A stretch of DNA of 26,698 bases from SZUA-521 sp041738285. Its GTDB lineage: Bacteria; Pseudomonadota; Gammaproteobacteria; Pseudomonadales; Azotimanducaceae. Positions 7,986 to 15,238 of the stretch are shown piece after piece. Location: positions 1 through 26,698 of the forward strand of contig JBGSQB010000234.1 of the NCBI GenBank assembly GCA_041738285.1. Reading direction: 5' to 3'. Each line of letters opens with the position of its first letter. Positions within the stretch are counted from its first letter, which is position 1. Below the pieces are notes generated by a model. That model was not told where the DNA came from. It ran no database searches and saw only the letters and a list, made by a program, of their open reading frames with translations. Both the position numbers and the translations under genes were made by a program.

Positions 7986-9036
7986 ACCGCTTCTTGTGGG
8001 AAGAGTCCAGCCTGACCTTGACCGCGCGCGAAAAGCTGCGCGCGCGACGGTGCTTCTCTGCGATCGTCTCGGTTGCATGGCGTTGTTCGCGCAACAGCTT
8101 GTGGTAGTTGTCGAGGCGTCGTTCGTCGAGCTCCCCCGCCGCGAGTGCCGCGCGGATCGCGCAGCCGGGCTCGGAGTCGTGACCGCAGTCGCTGAATCGG
8201 CAGGTCCTGGCCAGCGCTTCGATGTCATCGAACATCCGGCTGACGCCAGTTTCGAGATCACCGATCTTCAGTTCGCGCATACCAGGTACGTCGAGCAGCA
8301 GTCCGCCACCGGTCAGCCGATGCAGGCTGCGATGCGATGTGATGTGGCGGCCGCTCGAGTCGCTCTCGCGAATCGCGCCGGTATCCTGCAGCGTCTCGCC
8401 GCTCAGCGTGTTCACCAGTGTCGACTTGCCGACGCCGGACGATCCCACCAGCGCAATCGTCTGTCCCTTCGCACACCAGGCTCGCACACCCGTGAGCGCC
8501 TTGGCACTACGCGCGTCGACGACCTCGACCGGTAGCCCCGCTCGCAGCGCCTTGGCGGCATCGGCGAATCGGTCAGCATCGTTCGCCAGATCCGACTTCG
8601 TGATCACGATGACGGGCTGCACGTTCATCTCCAGCGCTACCGCCATGTAGCGCTCCAGCCGCGACTCGTTGAACTCCTCATTCGCCGACGTGACGATGAA
8701 CAGCACGTCGACGTTTGCGGCGATCAGCTGAACGTCGGCGCGATCGCCAGCCGCCATGCGCTTGATGACGCTCTCGCGATCCAGTACACGATCGATCGCC
8801 GTGTAGTCGGCGCTCATGAGCACCCAGTCGCCAACGGTGGGTCGCGCCTCCGGCGGCAGCTGAAACCAGCGTCCGCCCATCGTGATTTCCCTGACGACTT
8901 CGCCGTCATCGACGGCCAAGCCACTGCGCTGCAGTGATACCACGCGACCCGGGAGTACCGAGTCGGCCTCATCCAGTGCGAGTTGCAGATGAAAGAACGG
9001 GCGCCAGCCCAGATCTGTCAGTTGTTGCCAAGACAT
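7984..9036 (-). CDS. rsgA: Ribosome small subunit-dependent GTPase RsgA (YjeQ)
   Basis: 350 residues; circularly permuted GTPase that checks late 30S subunit assembly. An N-terminal OB-fold (about 30-105) is followed by G4 TKSD (148-151 in numbering from the TTG codon at 9042), then the P-loop GSSGVGKST (200-208). Next come switch I around GRHIT (231-235), G3 DVPGM (251-255) and a zinc knuckle with Cys281, Cys286, His288 and Cys294. The order G4-G1-G3 is diagnostic. The ATG at 9036 was chosen because GAGG lies 7 nt upstream; TTG 9042 would add two residues and fit the site less well. The gene stands alone, 200 nt after the dehydratase gene on the same strand. The tail after the zinc knuckle is basic (RRARSFSRAVK), as expected for rRNA contact. 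Confidence 0.97.
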   Translation of the reverse strand: MSWQQLTDLGWRPFFHLQLALDEADSVLPGRVVSLQRSGLAVDDGEVVREITMGGRWFQLPPEARPTVGDWVLMSADYTAIDRVLDRESVIKRMAAGDRADVQLIAANVDVLFIVTSANEEFNESRLERYMAVALEMNVQPVIVITKSDLANDADRFADAAKALRAGLPVEVVDARSAKALTGVRAWCAKGQTIALVGSSGVGKSTLVNTLSGETLQDTGAIRESDSSGRHITSHRSLHRLTGGGLLLDVPGMRELKIGDLETGVSRMFDDIEALARTCRFSDCGHDSEPGCAIRAALAAGELDERRLDNYHKLLREQRHATETIAEKHRRARSFSRAVKVRLDSSHKKR

Positions 9037-9125
9037 GGTCAAACCTCATCCAATGATCGATCTATTGGACCGTCAGGACGCGGATTGACTGGAAGACTCC
9101 GCAGAGCGCGGAAGTGATCGGGGTG

Positions 9126-9179
9126 TCAGTCTGTCCGAGACGAGCGGTCCGCCGTTCCGCGGATAATTGCGACAAGCAT
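9126..9179 (-). CDS. Candidate 17-aa small ORF upstream of rsgA
   Basis: ATG at 9179 reads MLVAIIRGTADRSSRTD and stops with TGA at 9128-9126. A perfect AGGAGG at 9192-9187 lies 7 nt before the ATG, the best ribosome-binding site in this gap. It lies between the dehydratase stop and rsgA, so it could be a leader peptide or a small protein. Codon-level or conservation evidence is lacking, and chance cannot be excluded. The rest of the 9037-9243 gap shows nothing clear. Confidence 0.3.
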   Translation of the reverse strand: MLVAIIRGTADRSSRTD

Positions 9180-9243
9180 CCGAACGCCTCCTGTATACAA
9201 CTCGAATGAAACGCGGCGAGCTTGCCCCTTTTGTCGGTCGCGA

Positions 9244-10218
9244 TCAAGCACCGGCCGCTGCCTGCAGCACATCGAAGCTCGTCTGAAGATCGATGTTGCC
9301 CCCCGTCAGCACGACTCCGATACGCTCACCGCGCCGCATCGCCGGGTTTTCGATCATCGCGGCGAGAGGCACCGCGGCCGATGGCTCGATGATGACCTTC
9401 ACGTGCATCCACACGAGCTTCATCGCACGCGCAATCGCCCGCTCGTCGGCCAACGCAACCGGGGTGGCAAGTCCGTGCAGAATCGCGAAGTTCGTGCGGC
9501 CGAGCGACGTGCGCAAACCGTCCGCGATGGTGTCCGGCGCTGTCTGCGCAATGATGTGTCCGGCCCGTAGCGATCGAAAAGCATCGTCCGCCCCGGCGGG
9601 CTCCGCGGCAATGAGTTGCACCGCGGGCGCTGCAGCTGCGCAGACGATCGCGGAGCCGGCGGCAAGTCCGCCACCGCCCACGGGCACCCACACCTGCGCA
9701 AGTTCCGGCACCGCGTCCAACAACTCGAGCGCTGCGGTGCCCTGGCCAGCAACGATGCGCGGATCATCGTATGGGTGAACGACATGCGCGCCCGTGCGCC
9801 CGACGACCTCCGTTAAGGTGCGCTCGCGCGCTGCAAGCGTCGGCTCACACTCGATGATCTCAGCGCCATTGGCTGCGATCGCCTCGAGTTTGCTGCGCGT
9901 TGCGTTGCGGGGTACCACGACGAACGCGGGTATGCCGCGTACCGAAGCAGCAATGGCGAGCGCATTGCCGTGATTACCCGACGAGTGCGTCGCGACACCG
10001 CGACGTGCATCCGCATCCGGCAGTCCCAGTACCGCGTTGAGGGCGCCGCGCATCTTGAAAGCACCGCCGCGCTGCAGATTTTCGCACTTGAAGTAGATCT
10101 GCGCGCCGAGCATCTGATCGATGTAGTCATTGCGAAGAACCGGCGTGCGCACGATGTGCCCACCAATACGTGCCGCTGCTGCCCGAACATCGGCGAGGCA
10201 AACGCTAAATGACACCAT
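9244..10218 (-). CDS. PLP-dependent threonine/serine dehydratase or serine racemase-like enzyme
   Basis: 324 residues, fold-type II PLP enzyme. The Schiff-base lysine is Lys55 in GGAFKMRGA, the substrate loop is SSGNHG (79-84), the phosphate-binding loop is GGGGL (181-185), and the C-terminal cofactor contact is TGGN (306-309). The absence of an ACT regulatory domain and the EPAGADDAFRS segment around 207-217 resemble catabolic threonine dehydratase, serine racemase and hydroxyaspartate dehydratase rather than biosynthetic IlvA. The active-site stretch has AFK instead of the more common SFK. The ATG at 10218 overlaps the CoA transferase 3' end by 14 nt with no clear ribosome-binding site, implying translational coupling. 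A TTG at 10257 would add 13 residues and deepen the overlap. Substrate not settled. Confidence 0.9.
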   Translation of the reverse strand: MVSFSVCLADVRAAAARIGGHIVRTPVLRNDYIDQMLGAQIYFKCENLQRGGAFKMRGALNAVLGLPDADARRGVATHSSGNHGNALAIAASVRGIPAFVVVPRNATRSKLEAIAANGAEIIECEPTLAARERTLTEVVGRTGAHVVHPYDDPRIVAGQGTAALELLDAVPELAQVWVPVGGGGLAAGSAIVCAAAAPAVQLIAAEPAGADDAFRSLRAGHIIAQTAPDTIADGLRTSLGRTNFAILHGLATPVALADERAIARAMKLVWMHVKVIIEPSAAVPLAAMIENPAMRRGERIGVVLTGGNIDLQTSFDVLQAAAGA

Positions 10219-11401
10219 CACGCGCAAGTTGACTACGTCGTTCAGCCGACATCGCAAGCAAGCCGCCGTAGATCTCGTCGTTGTGTTCGCCGAGTCCAGG
10301 ACCTGGCCATCGTACGCTGCCTGGCGTTTTCGAGAACTTCGGAAACACGTTCTGCATCTTCAGGTTGTCGAACTCGGGATGCGGTACTTCGACGATTGCC
10401 TCGCGAGCGGCAAACTGCGGGTCATTCAACATGTCGGGCGCGCGATACACGCGTCCGGCAGGCACGCCATGCGCATTCATCGAGTCGAGTAACGTTTCGG
10501 CTTCGAGCGTCGCACTCCACTGAGAGATCAGCGTATCCAGTTCCGCCTGATTCTCGCCGCGCGCCACGTGGTCCTTGAATCTGGGGTCTTCGGTGAGTTC
10601 CGGCTGCGCCATCGCCTCGGCAAGCCGCGCGAAGACCGAGTCCTGATTGGCGCCGATCACGATCATCTCGCCGCCCAGGGTCGGATAGACGTTCGACGGC
10701 GCAGTCTTCGGCAAGATCGCCCCACTGCGCTCGCGCACAAAGCCCCCAACGGTGAACTCGGGAATGGTCGATTCCATCATCGCGAGTACTGATTCGTAGA
10801 TCGCCGCGTCGACAACCTGGCCGCGACCGCTCTGCGTGCGAGCGTGCAGCGCAGCGAGCGCACCAAGACAACCCATGGTGGCGGCAAGCGAGTCACCGAT
10901 CGAGATGCCGACCCGCACCGGCGGCCGATCGGGATCACCCGCGATGTAACGCAGTCCTCCCATCGCCTCACCGACGGACGCATATCCTGCGCGCTGCGCG
11001 TAGGGGCCGGTCTGACCGAACCCCGATACGCGAACCATGATCAGGCGCGGGTTGATCGCTGCGAGATCGTCAAAGCCAATGCCCCATTTCTCCAGCGTGC
11101 CGGGACGGAAGTTCTCGATCAAGAAGTCTGCCTCGAGCGCTAACGACTTCAGAATGGCCTGCCCTTCGGAGTGCCGCAGGTCGAGTGTCACGCATTTCTT
11201 GTTGCGCGCGATCACCGACCACCAGACCGGCACACCACGACCCCAGGAGCGCATCACATCGCCGACGCCGGGCGGCTCGACCTTGATCACTTCGGCGCCA
11301 AGATCGCCCATGAGCTGACCGCAGAACGGACCGGCGATGAGCTGTCCGAGTTCGATGACGCGCAGCCCGGATAGCGGACCACTCGTACCCGAGGAACTCA
11401 T
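10205..11401 (-). CDS. Class III CoA transferase (CaiB/BaiF/Frc family)
   Basis: 398 residues. The N-terminal GLRVIELGQLIAGPFCGQLMGDLGAEVIKVEPP is the family signature (only the first half is needed to recognise it). Asp170 in SIGDSLAA corresponds to the catalytic Asp of formyl-CoA transferase that forms the mixed anhydride. LIENFRPGTLEKWG (94-107) and VRVSGFGQTGPY (123-134) are also typical. It moves CoA between carboxylates. The start ATG at 11401 overlaps the stop of the small membrane-protein gene (ATGA), with GAGG about ten bases upstream; an upstream TTG-type extension lies inside that gene and was rejected. Together with the HMG-CoA-lyase-like gene it could activate a hydroxymethylglutarate-like acid, as human SUGCT does, but that is inference. 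Confidence 0.93.
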   Translation of the reverse strand: MSSSGTSGPLSGLRVIELGQLIAGPFCGQLMGDLGAEVIKVEPPGVGDVMRSWGRGVPVWWSVIARNKKCVTLDLRHSEGQAILKSLALEADFLIENFRPGTLEKWGIGFDDLAAINPRLIMVRVSGFGQTGPYAQRAGYASVGEAMGGLRYIAGDPDRPPVRVGISIGDSLAATMGCLGALAALHARTQSGRGQVVDAAIYESVLAMMESTIPEFTVGGFVRERSGAILPKTAPSNVYPTLGGEMIVIGANQDSVFARLAEAMAQPELTEDPRFKDHVARGENQAELDTLISQWSATLEAETLLDSMNAHGVPAGRVYRAPDMLNDPQFAAREAIVEVPHPEFDNLKMQNVFPKFSKTPGSVRWPGPGLGEHNDEIYGGLLAMSAERRSQLARDGVI

Positions 11402-11880
11402 GCTGGACGATCCTCGATCGAGAAGAACCACACCTCCCCCGCGCGCGGCGGTGTTTCGTACTTGCGGCGTGCCTCATCGCCGACTCGCGCGAGCACCGTG
11501 GCATCATCGACGCGCTTCATCGTCACTCGATATTTGTTGCCGTCAATGCGCAGGATCGCGCGACCATCCACAAGGGCCCTGCGATGCCAGCTCTTCAGTG
11601 GCGGAAATCCCACACCACACGGAATGTAGGCGTGTGAGCCGTCCACCACGATCCACACGGTGCGCGATGTCTCCTCCCCCTCCAACTGCATTTCGACAGT
11701 GGTGATGTCGCGAGCAAACGCCCAGTCGCTCACGGCCTGCGTCACGAATGCGCCGGATTCCAGCGCGCCACCGGGTATGACTTCGAGCGGCCCGTCGTGA
11801 AATCGCGCGGCGCCGAACAACGCCGCCACGGCCACGATCAGACCGAAGAGCAGATAGCCGATCCACTTCAGTAGCCGCAT
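11398..11880 (-). CDS. Small membrane-anchored protein of unknown function
   Basis: 160 residues. One hydrophobic helix at about 6-24 behind a basic start (MRLLKW) suggests an N-terminal signal anchor with the rest in the periplasm. The soluble part has alternating strands (TVWIVVDGSHAYIP, RAILRIDGNKYRV) and ends KYETPPRAGEVWFFSIE. The pattern recalls small split-barrel proteins that share a 'W-R-a-l-v-d-G-r-v' stretch, but I cannot name a family. The ATG at 11880 has GAGG 6 nt upstream. It is 64 nt after the HMG-lyase-like gene and overlaps the CoA transferase start by 4 nt, so it is an integral member of that operon. Confidence 0.75.
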   Translation of the reverse strand: MRLLKWIGYLLFGLIVAVAALFGAARFHDGPLEVIPGGALESGAFVTQAVSDWAFARDITTVEMQLEGEETSRTVWIVVDGSHAYIPCGVGFPPLKSWHRRALVDGRAILRIDGNKYRVTMKRVDDATVLARVGDEARRKYETPPRAGEVWFFSIEDRPA

Positions 11881-11944
11881 TGACGTCCTCGAAATCCGGT
11901 CTGCAATTCAAACGCGTTGCAGCGACTATGCGACAGAGTCTCGC

Positions 11945-12844
11945 CTAGGGGAAGCCGCCCGCGCGCGCCAACATCGACGGCACCGGCTTACCCAGCGCCA
12001 CCGACACCCACTTCGCCGCGTCGATCAGTCGCCCAAGATCTGCACCATGGCCGACCTTCATGCGATCGAGCATGTAGACCAGATCTTCGGTCGCGATGTT
12101 ACCCGTCGCATTCGGCGCAAACGGACATCCGCCGATACCACCGATACTCGCATCCAGCACTTCGACGCCACACTCCAGTGCGGCGTACGCATTGGCAATG
12201 CCAGTATTGCGCGTGTTGTGGAAGTGCGCGCGCAGCGGGATCTCGGATCCGATCGCGGCACGCAGCGCACCAAACGCCGCCACGACCTGGCTCGGCACAC
12301 CAACGCCGATGGTGTCCGCCAGCGCGATCTCGAACGGCTTCGCCTTGGCAAGTTCGGTTGCGATCGACACCAGTCGATCGATCGGCACATCGCCTTCGAA
12401 TGGGCAGCCGAACGCGACCGCAATCGTTGCGGATGCGCGCATGCCCGCGCGGCGCGCATCTTCGATGATCTCCTGCCCGACGGCGATCGACTCGTCGATG
12501 GATTGACCCTGATTGCGATCACCGAACGTCGCGCTCGCGGGCACCACCATACCGACCTCGGCCAGGCGCCCGGTCGCCCTGGCACGATCATAACCGCGCC
12601 GATTCAGCACCAGCCCTGCATAGTGCACGTCACCCCGCTGAGGAAGCCCTGCGCACACCGCCTCGGCATCCGCCATCTGCGGCACGCGCTTGGGGTGCAC
12701 GAAGCTCGTCACCTCGATCCGCTTGCAGCCGGCGTCGAGCGCGTGATGAATGAGCGTGAGTTTCTGATCTGTGCTGAGCAACTCGGCTTCGTTCTGCAGC
12801 CCATCCCGTGGACTGACTTCCATCAGCGTCACTGTTTCACGCAT
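11945..12844 (-). CDS. Hydroxymethylglutaryl-CoA lyase-like enzyme
   Basis: 299 residues, HMGL-like TIM barrel. SPRDGLQNE (11-19) supplies the Arg and metal-binding Asp of the family. IEVTSFVHPKRVPQ (43-56) is the second signature. His207 and His209 (AHFHNTRN) take the place of the metal-binding HxH. GGCPFAPNATGN (238-249) carries the catalytic loop Cys240. In canonical leucine-pathway HMGL the barrel motif is HCHDTYGQ; here Asp-Thr-Tyr is Asn-Thr-Arg, so the acyl group may differ from HMG-CoA. It would cleave a 3-hydroxy-3-alkyl-glutaryl-type CoA to acetyl-CoA and a keto acid. The start is 9 nt after glnS, and its GAGG ribosome site overlaps the glnS TGA. No other leucine-catabolism genes (liuA, B, D) are nearby. 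Confidence 0.9.
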   Translation of the reverse strand: MRETVTLMEVSPRDGLQNEAELLSTDQKLTLIHHALDAGCKRIEVTSFVHPKRVPQMADAEAVCAGLPQRGDVHYAGLVLNRRGYDRARATGRLAEVGMVVPASATFGDRNQGQSIDESIAVGQEIIEDARRAGMRASATIAVAFGCPFEGDVPIDRLVSIATELAKAKPFEIALADTIGVGVPSQVVAAFGALRAAIGSEIPLRAHFHNTRNTGIANAYAALECGVEVLDASIGGIGGCPFAPNATGNIATEDLVYMLDRMKVGHGADLGRLIDAAKWVSVALGKPVPSMLARAGGFP

Positions 12845-12853
12845 TGGCCGACC

Positions 12854-14506
12854 TCAGGGACGAAACCCTTCCTTGAGCGAAACGATTCGATTGAACACCG
12901 GCGTCGAGTGCGAGTGATCCACACTGTCCTTGCAGAAGTAGCCCTGCCGCTCGAACTGAAAGCGCACATCGTCGGCGCTCACGATCGCGGGCTCCACGAT
13001 CGCACGCAGCGTTTGCGCGGACGCGGGATTGACCGCGGTCAGATCGATGTGGGCCGGACTCGGTTCGGTGAACAGTGGTTCGAATAGCCGCACTTCAGCG
13101 GGCACGCCGGAGGTGGCTGACACCCAGTGCACCACGCCCTTGGGCTTCAGCCCGCTTTCGTCGGCGCCGCTTCTCGAATTCGGAAAGTAGGTGCACCGCA
13201 GTTCGGTGATGCGGCCGGCCGCGTCTTCGATGACCTCGTCGCAGCGGATGATGTATGCATAGCGCAGGCGCACCATGCCACCCTTGGTGAGCCGTTTGTA
13301 CTTCGGTGGCGGCGGGTCGGCGAAGTCATCGCGCTCGATGTAGATCTGCGCACCAAAAGTCAAGGTGCGCTCACCTAAATCGGGATGCTGGGCATGCCAT
13401 GCGGCCGTCAGCGACTCTTCCTGCTCCAGTTCGGGGTAGTTCGTGATCACGACCTTGAGCGGATCGAGCACAGCCATGCCGCGGCGCGCGGTCGCGTCGA
13501 GGTCCGATCGGATGCTGAACTCGAGCAGGCTGAGCTCGATGACGTTGTCCTGCTTGGTGACGCCAATGCGCGAACATAAGTCGCGAATGGCCGCCGGCGT
13601 CACGCCCCGACGCCGCAGACCGGCGATTGTCGGCATCCGAGGATCATCCCAGCCGCCGACGAATCCCTCGTCCACCAGCCGATGCAGCAGCCGCTTGCTC
13701 ATGACGGTGTACTCGAGGCCGAGCCGCGAAAACTCGATCTGCGGCGGATGGAAGTTGACGTTGATGCTGTCGAGCACCCAGTCGTAGAGCGGACGGTGAT
13801 CTTCGAATTCCAGTGTGCACAGCGAGTGCGTGATCCCTTCCAGCGCATCGCAGATACAGTGCGTGTAGTCGTAGGTCGGATAAATGCACCATGCATCGCC
13901 GGTGCGCTGATGGTGTGCATGGCGAATTCGGTACAGCACCGGGTCGCGCAGGTTTACATTCGGCGATGCCATGTCGATCTTCGCCCGCAGCACGTGTTCG
14001 CCGTCACCAAACTCACCGGCGCGCATGCGGCGCAAGAGATCGAGGTTCTCGACAACCGTGCGCGTTCGGAATGGACTGTCGCGGCCCGGTTCGGTGAGCG
14101 TGCCACGGCTTTCACGGATCTCATCGGCGCTGAGTGAACAGACATATGCTTTGCCATCACGGACAAGGTCCTCGGCAAAGGCAAACAGCTGCTCGAAATA
14201 GTCGCTCGCATGCGTGAGACGATCGCCCCAATCGAAGCCAAGCCAGCGCACGTCTTCCATGATCGCGGAGACGTACTCCTGATCTTCCTTCAGCGGGTTT
14301 GTGTCATCGAAGCGCAGGTAGCAGACGCCACCAAACTCGCGGGCAACACCGAAGTTCAGGCAGATACTCTTGGCATGGCCAATGTGCAGGTAGCCGTTGG
14401 GTTCGGGTGGAAATCGTGTGGTAACTGCACCCTCGAGCTTGCCAGCGTCCAGATCCGCGCGCACTCGGGTGCGGATGAAGTCGCTGGGTTTGTCGGAATC
14501 TGTCAT
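12854..14506 (-). CDS. glnS: Glutaminyl-tRNA synthetase
   Basis: 550 residues, close to E. coli GlnRS (554). Class I signature PPEPNGYLHIGH at 33-44 and the KMSKS-equivalent VMSKR at 268-272. The C-terminal anticodon-binding beta-barrels run from about 340 to the end (TLTFGAQIYIERDDF, KPKGVVHWVSA, FNRIVSL). It charges tRNA-Gln directly. The frame stays open upstream to about 15232, but that part is antisense to the neighbouring gene and lacks family similarity. MTDSDKPSDFIR at 14506 is the natural N-terminus, with only a weak GAG ribosome site. A TACAAT -10-like hexamer lies just upstream. It heads the HMG-lyase/CoA-transferase operon; a glnS head gene would give that operon constitutive transcription. 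Confidence 0.97.
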   Translation of the reverse strand: MTDSDKPSDFIRTRVRADLDAGKLEGAVTTRFPPEPNGYLHIGHAKSICLNFGVAREFGGVCYLRFDDTNPLKEDQEYVSAIMEDVRWLGFDWGDRLTHASDYFEQLFAFAEDLVRDGKAYVCSLSADEIRESRGTLTEPGRDSPFRTRTVVENLDLLRRMRAGEFGDGEHVLRAKIDMASPNVNLRDPVLYRIRHAHHQRTGDAWCIYPTYDYTHCICDALEGITHSLCTLEFEDHRPLYDWVLDSINVNFHPPQIEFSRLGLEYTVMSKRLLHRLVDEGFVGGWDDPRMPTIAGLRRRGVTPAAIRDLCSRIGVTKQDNVIELSLLEFSIRSDLDATARRGMAVLDPLKVVITNYPELEQEESLTAAWHAQHPDLGERTLTFGAQIYIERDDFADPPPPKYKRLTKGGMVRLRYAYIIRCDEVIEDAAGRITELRCTYFPNSRSGADESGLKPKGVVHWVSATSGVPAEVRLFEPLFTEPSPAHIDLTAVNPASAQTLRAIVEPAIVSADDVRFQFERQGYFCKDSVDHSHSTPVFNRIVSLKEGFRP

Positions 14507-14532
14507 CTGACTCGGCCGTTGAAAAGGCCGCC

Positions 14533-14538
14533 ATTGTA
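14533..14538 (-). promoter_or_regulatory. Candidate -10 element for glnS
   Basis: On the minus strand this reads TACAAT, five of six matches to the sigma-70 consensus, 27-32 nt before the glnS ATG. No good -35 is visible at 16-18 nt spacing. A short GGCC hairpin follows between the element and the start codon. Tentative. Confidence 0.35.
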
Positions 14539-14617
14539 GCGGCGCTGGCGCCGTCCGGCACGACGCAGAAACTGAACTAGACTCACCTGTAATCCAGCCC
14601 CAAACACTGAGAAACGG

Positions 14618-15187
14618 ATGGAATCTCAGGATCGCAGTCTCGACGAACTGCTCGAAGTCGCCAAACGCGCGCAGTCGATCATCGCTCACCTCGATCTCGA
14701 TGCCATCGCCAGGCATGATCCTGGTGAGGTGGAGAAACTTGGTCGCGTGACCGATGCCATGTCCGCCCTCGATCAGGGCGAGCAGGTCGACTACGTGCCC
14801 GGCGTGGACGACGACGATGCGGCCGGGCCGCCCCTGCTCGACCCGCATCAGGTGCGCCGCTCGGAACTGCTCGAGTTGCTCGATCAGGCTGGCCTGTCGG
14901 AGCGCACCGGACGAGTCTTCGTCTGCGACGCCGACACGGCCACCAAGCCGCTGGAAGCGATTCCGCACCAGGACGGCATTCCGAGATTCGACGTCTGCAT
15001 CGCACCCGAGTATGCGCCGGCCCACGGTGCACACGGCATTTTCGTCTCCGAACGCGGCGTGTTCTCGGTCATGGTGGTCGCGCCCGTGATGGAGAACCGC
15101 TGGCGGATTCTGCGCAGCATGCCGTATGACACCCAGGGCGAGATGATCGACATCATCAAGCGCTACGTGGTGCGGCCGAGCACCTGA
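14618..15187 (+). CDS. Conserved-looking hypothetical protein, acidic, unknown function
   Basis: 189 residues; I do not recognise the family. The N-terminal 50 residues are helical and charged (SLDELLEVAKRAQSII). An acidic patch VDDDDAAGPP sits near 67, and the C-terminal half looks like an alpha/beta domain with hydrophobic strands (GRVFVCDAD, FDVCIAP, GVFSVMVVAPV) ending in a helix (GEMIDIIKRYV). No signal peptide, membrane helix or metal motif is seen, so it is likely cytoplasmic. It is divergent from glnS and 51 nt ahead of the transglutaminase-like gene in the same frame and strand, so the two are probably one unit. The reality of the gene is supported by normal codon use over its length and by its position; the opposing glnS-frame extension is the shadow. 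Confidence 0.7.
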   Translation: MESQDRSLDELLEVAKRAQSIIAHLDLDAIARHDPGEVEKLGRVTDAMSALDQGEQVDYVPGVDDDDAAGPPLLDPHQVRRSELLELLDQAGLSERTGRVFVCDADTATKPLEAIPHQDGIPRFDVCIAPEYAPAHGAHGIFVSERGVFSVMVVAPVMENRWRILRSMPYDTQGEMIDIIKRYVVRPST

Positions 15188-15238
15188 ACCTTCGCAAATC
15201 ATCCCGGACTCCGCGACAATGATCTGGCTCATCGCGGA

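Noticed and set aside
12047..13087. 346-codon plus-strand ORF
   Set aside because: Antisense to the HMG-lyase-like gene and glnS; His/Arg-rich translation typical of a shadow of GC-rich coding sequence.
14507..15232. Minus-strand open extension of the glnS frame giving a 792-residue protein
   Set aside because: It is antisense to the 14618-15187 gene, shows no GlnRS-like N-terminal extension, and MTDSDKPSDF at 14506 matches the normal family start.
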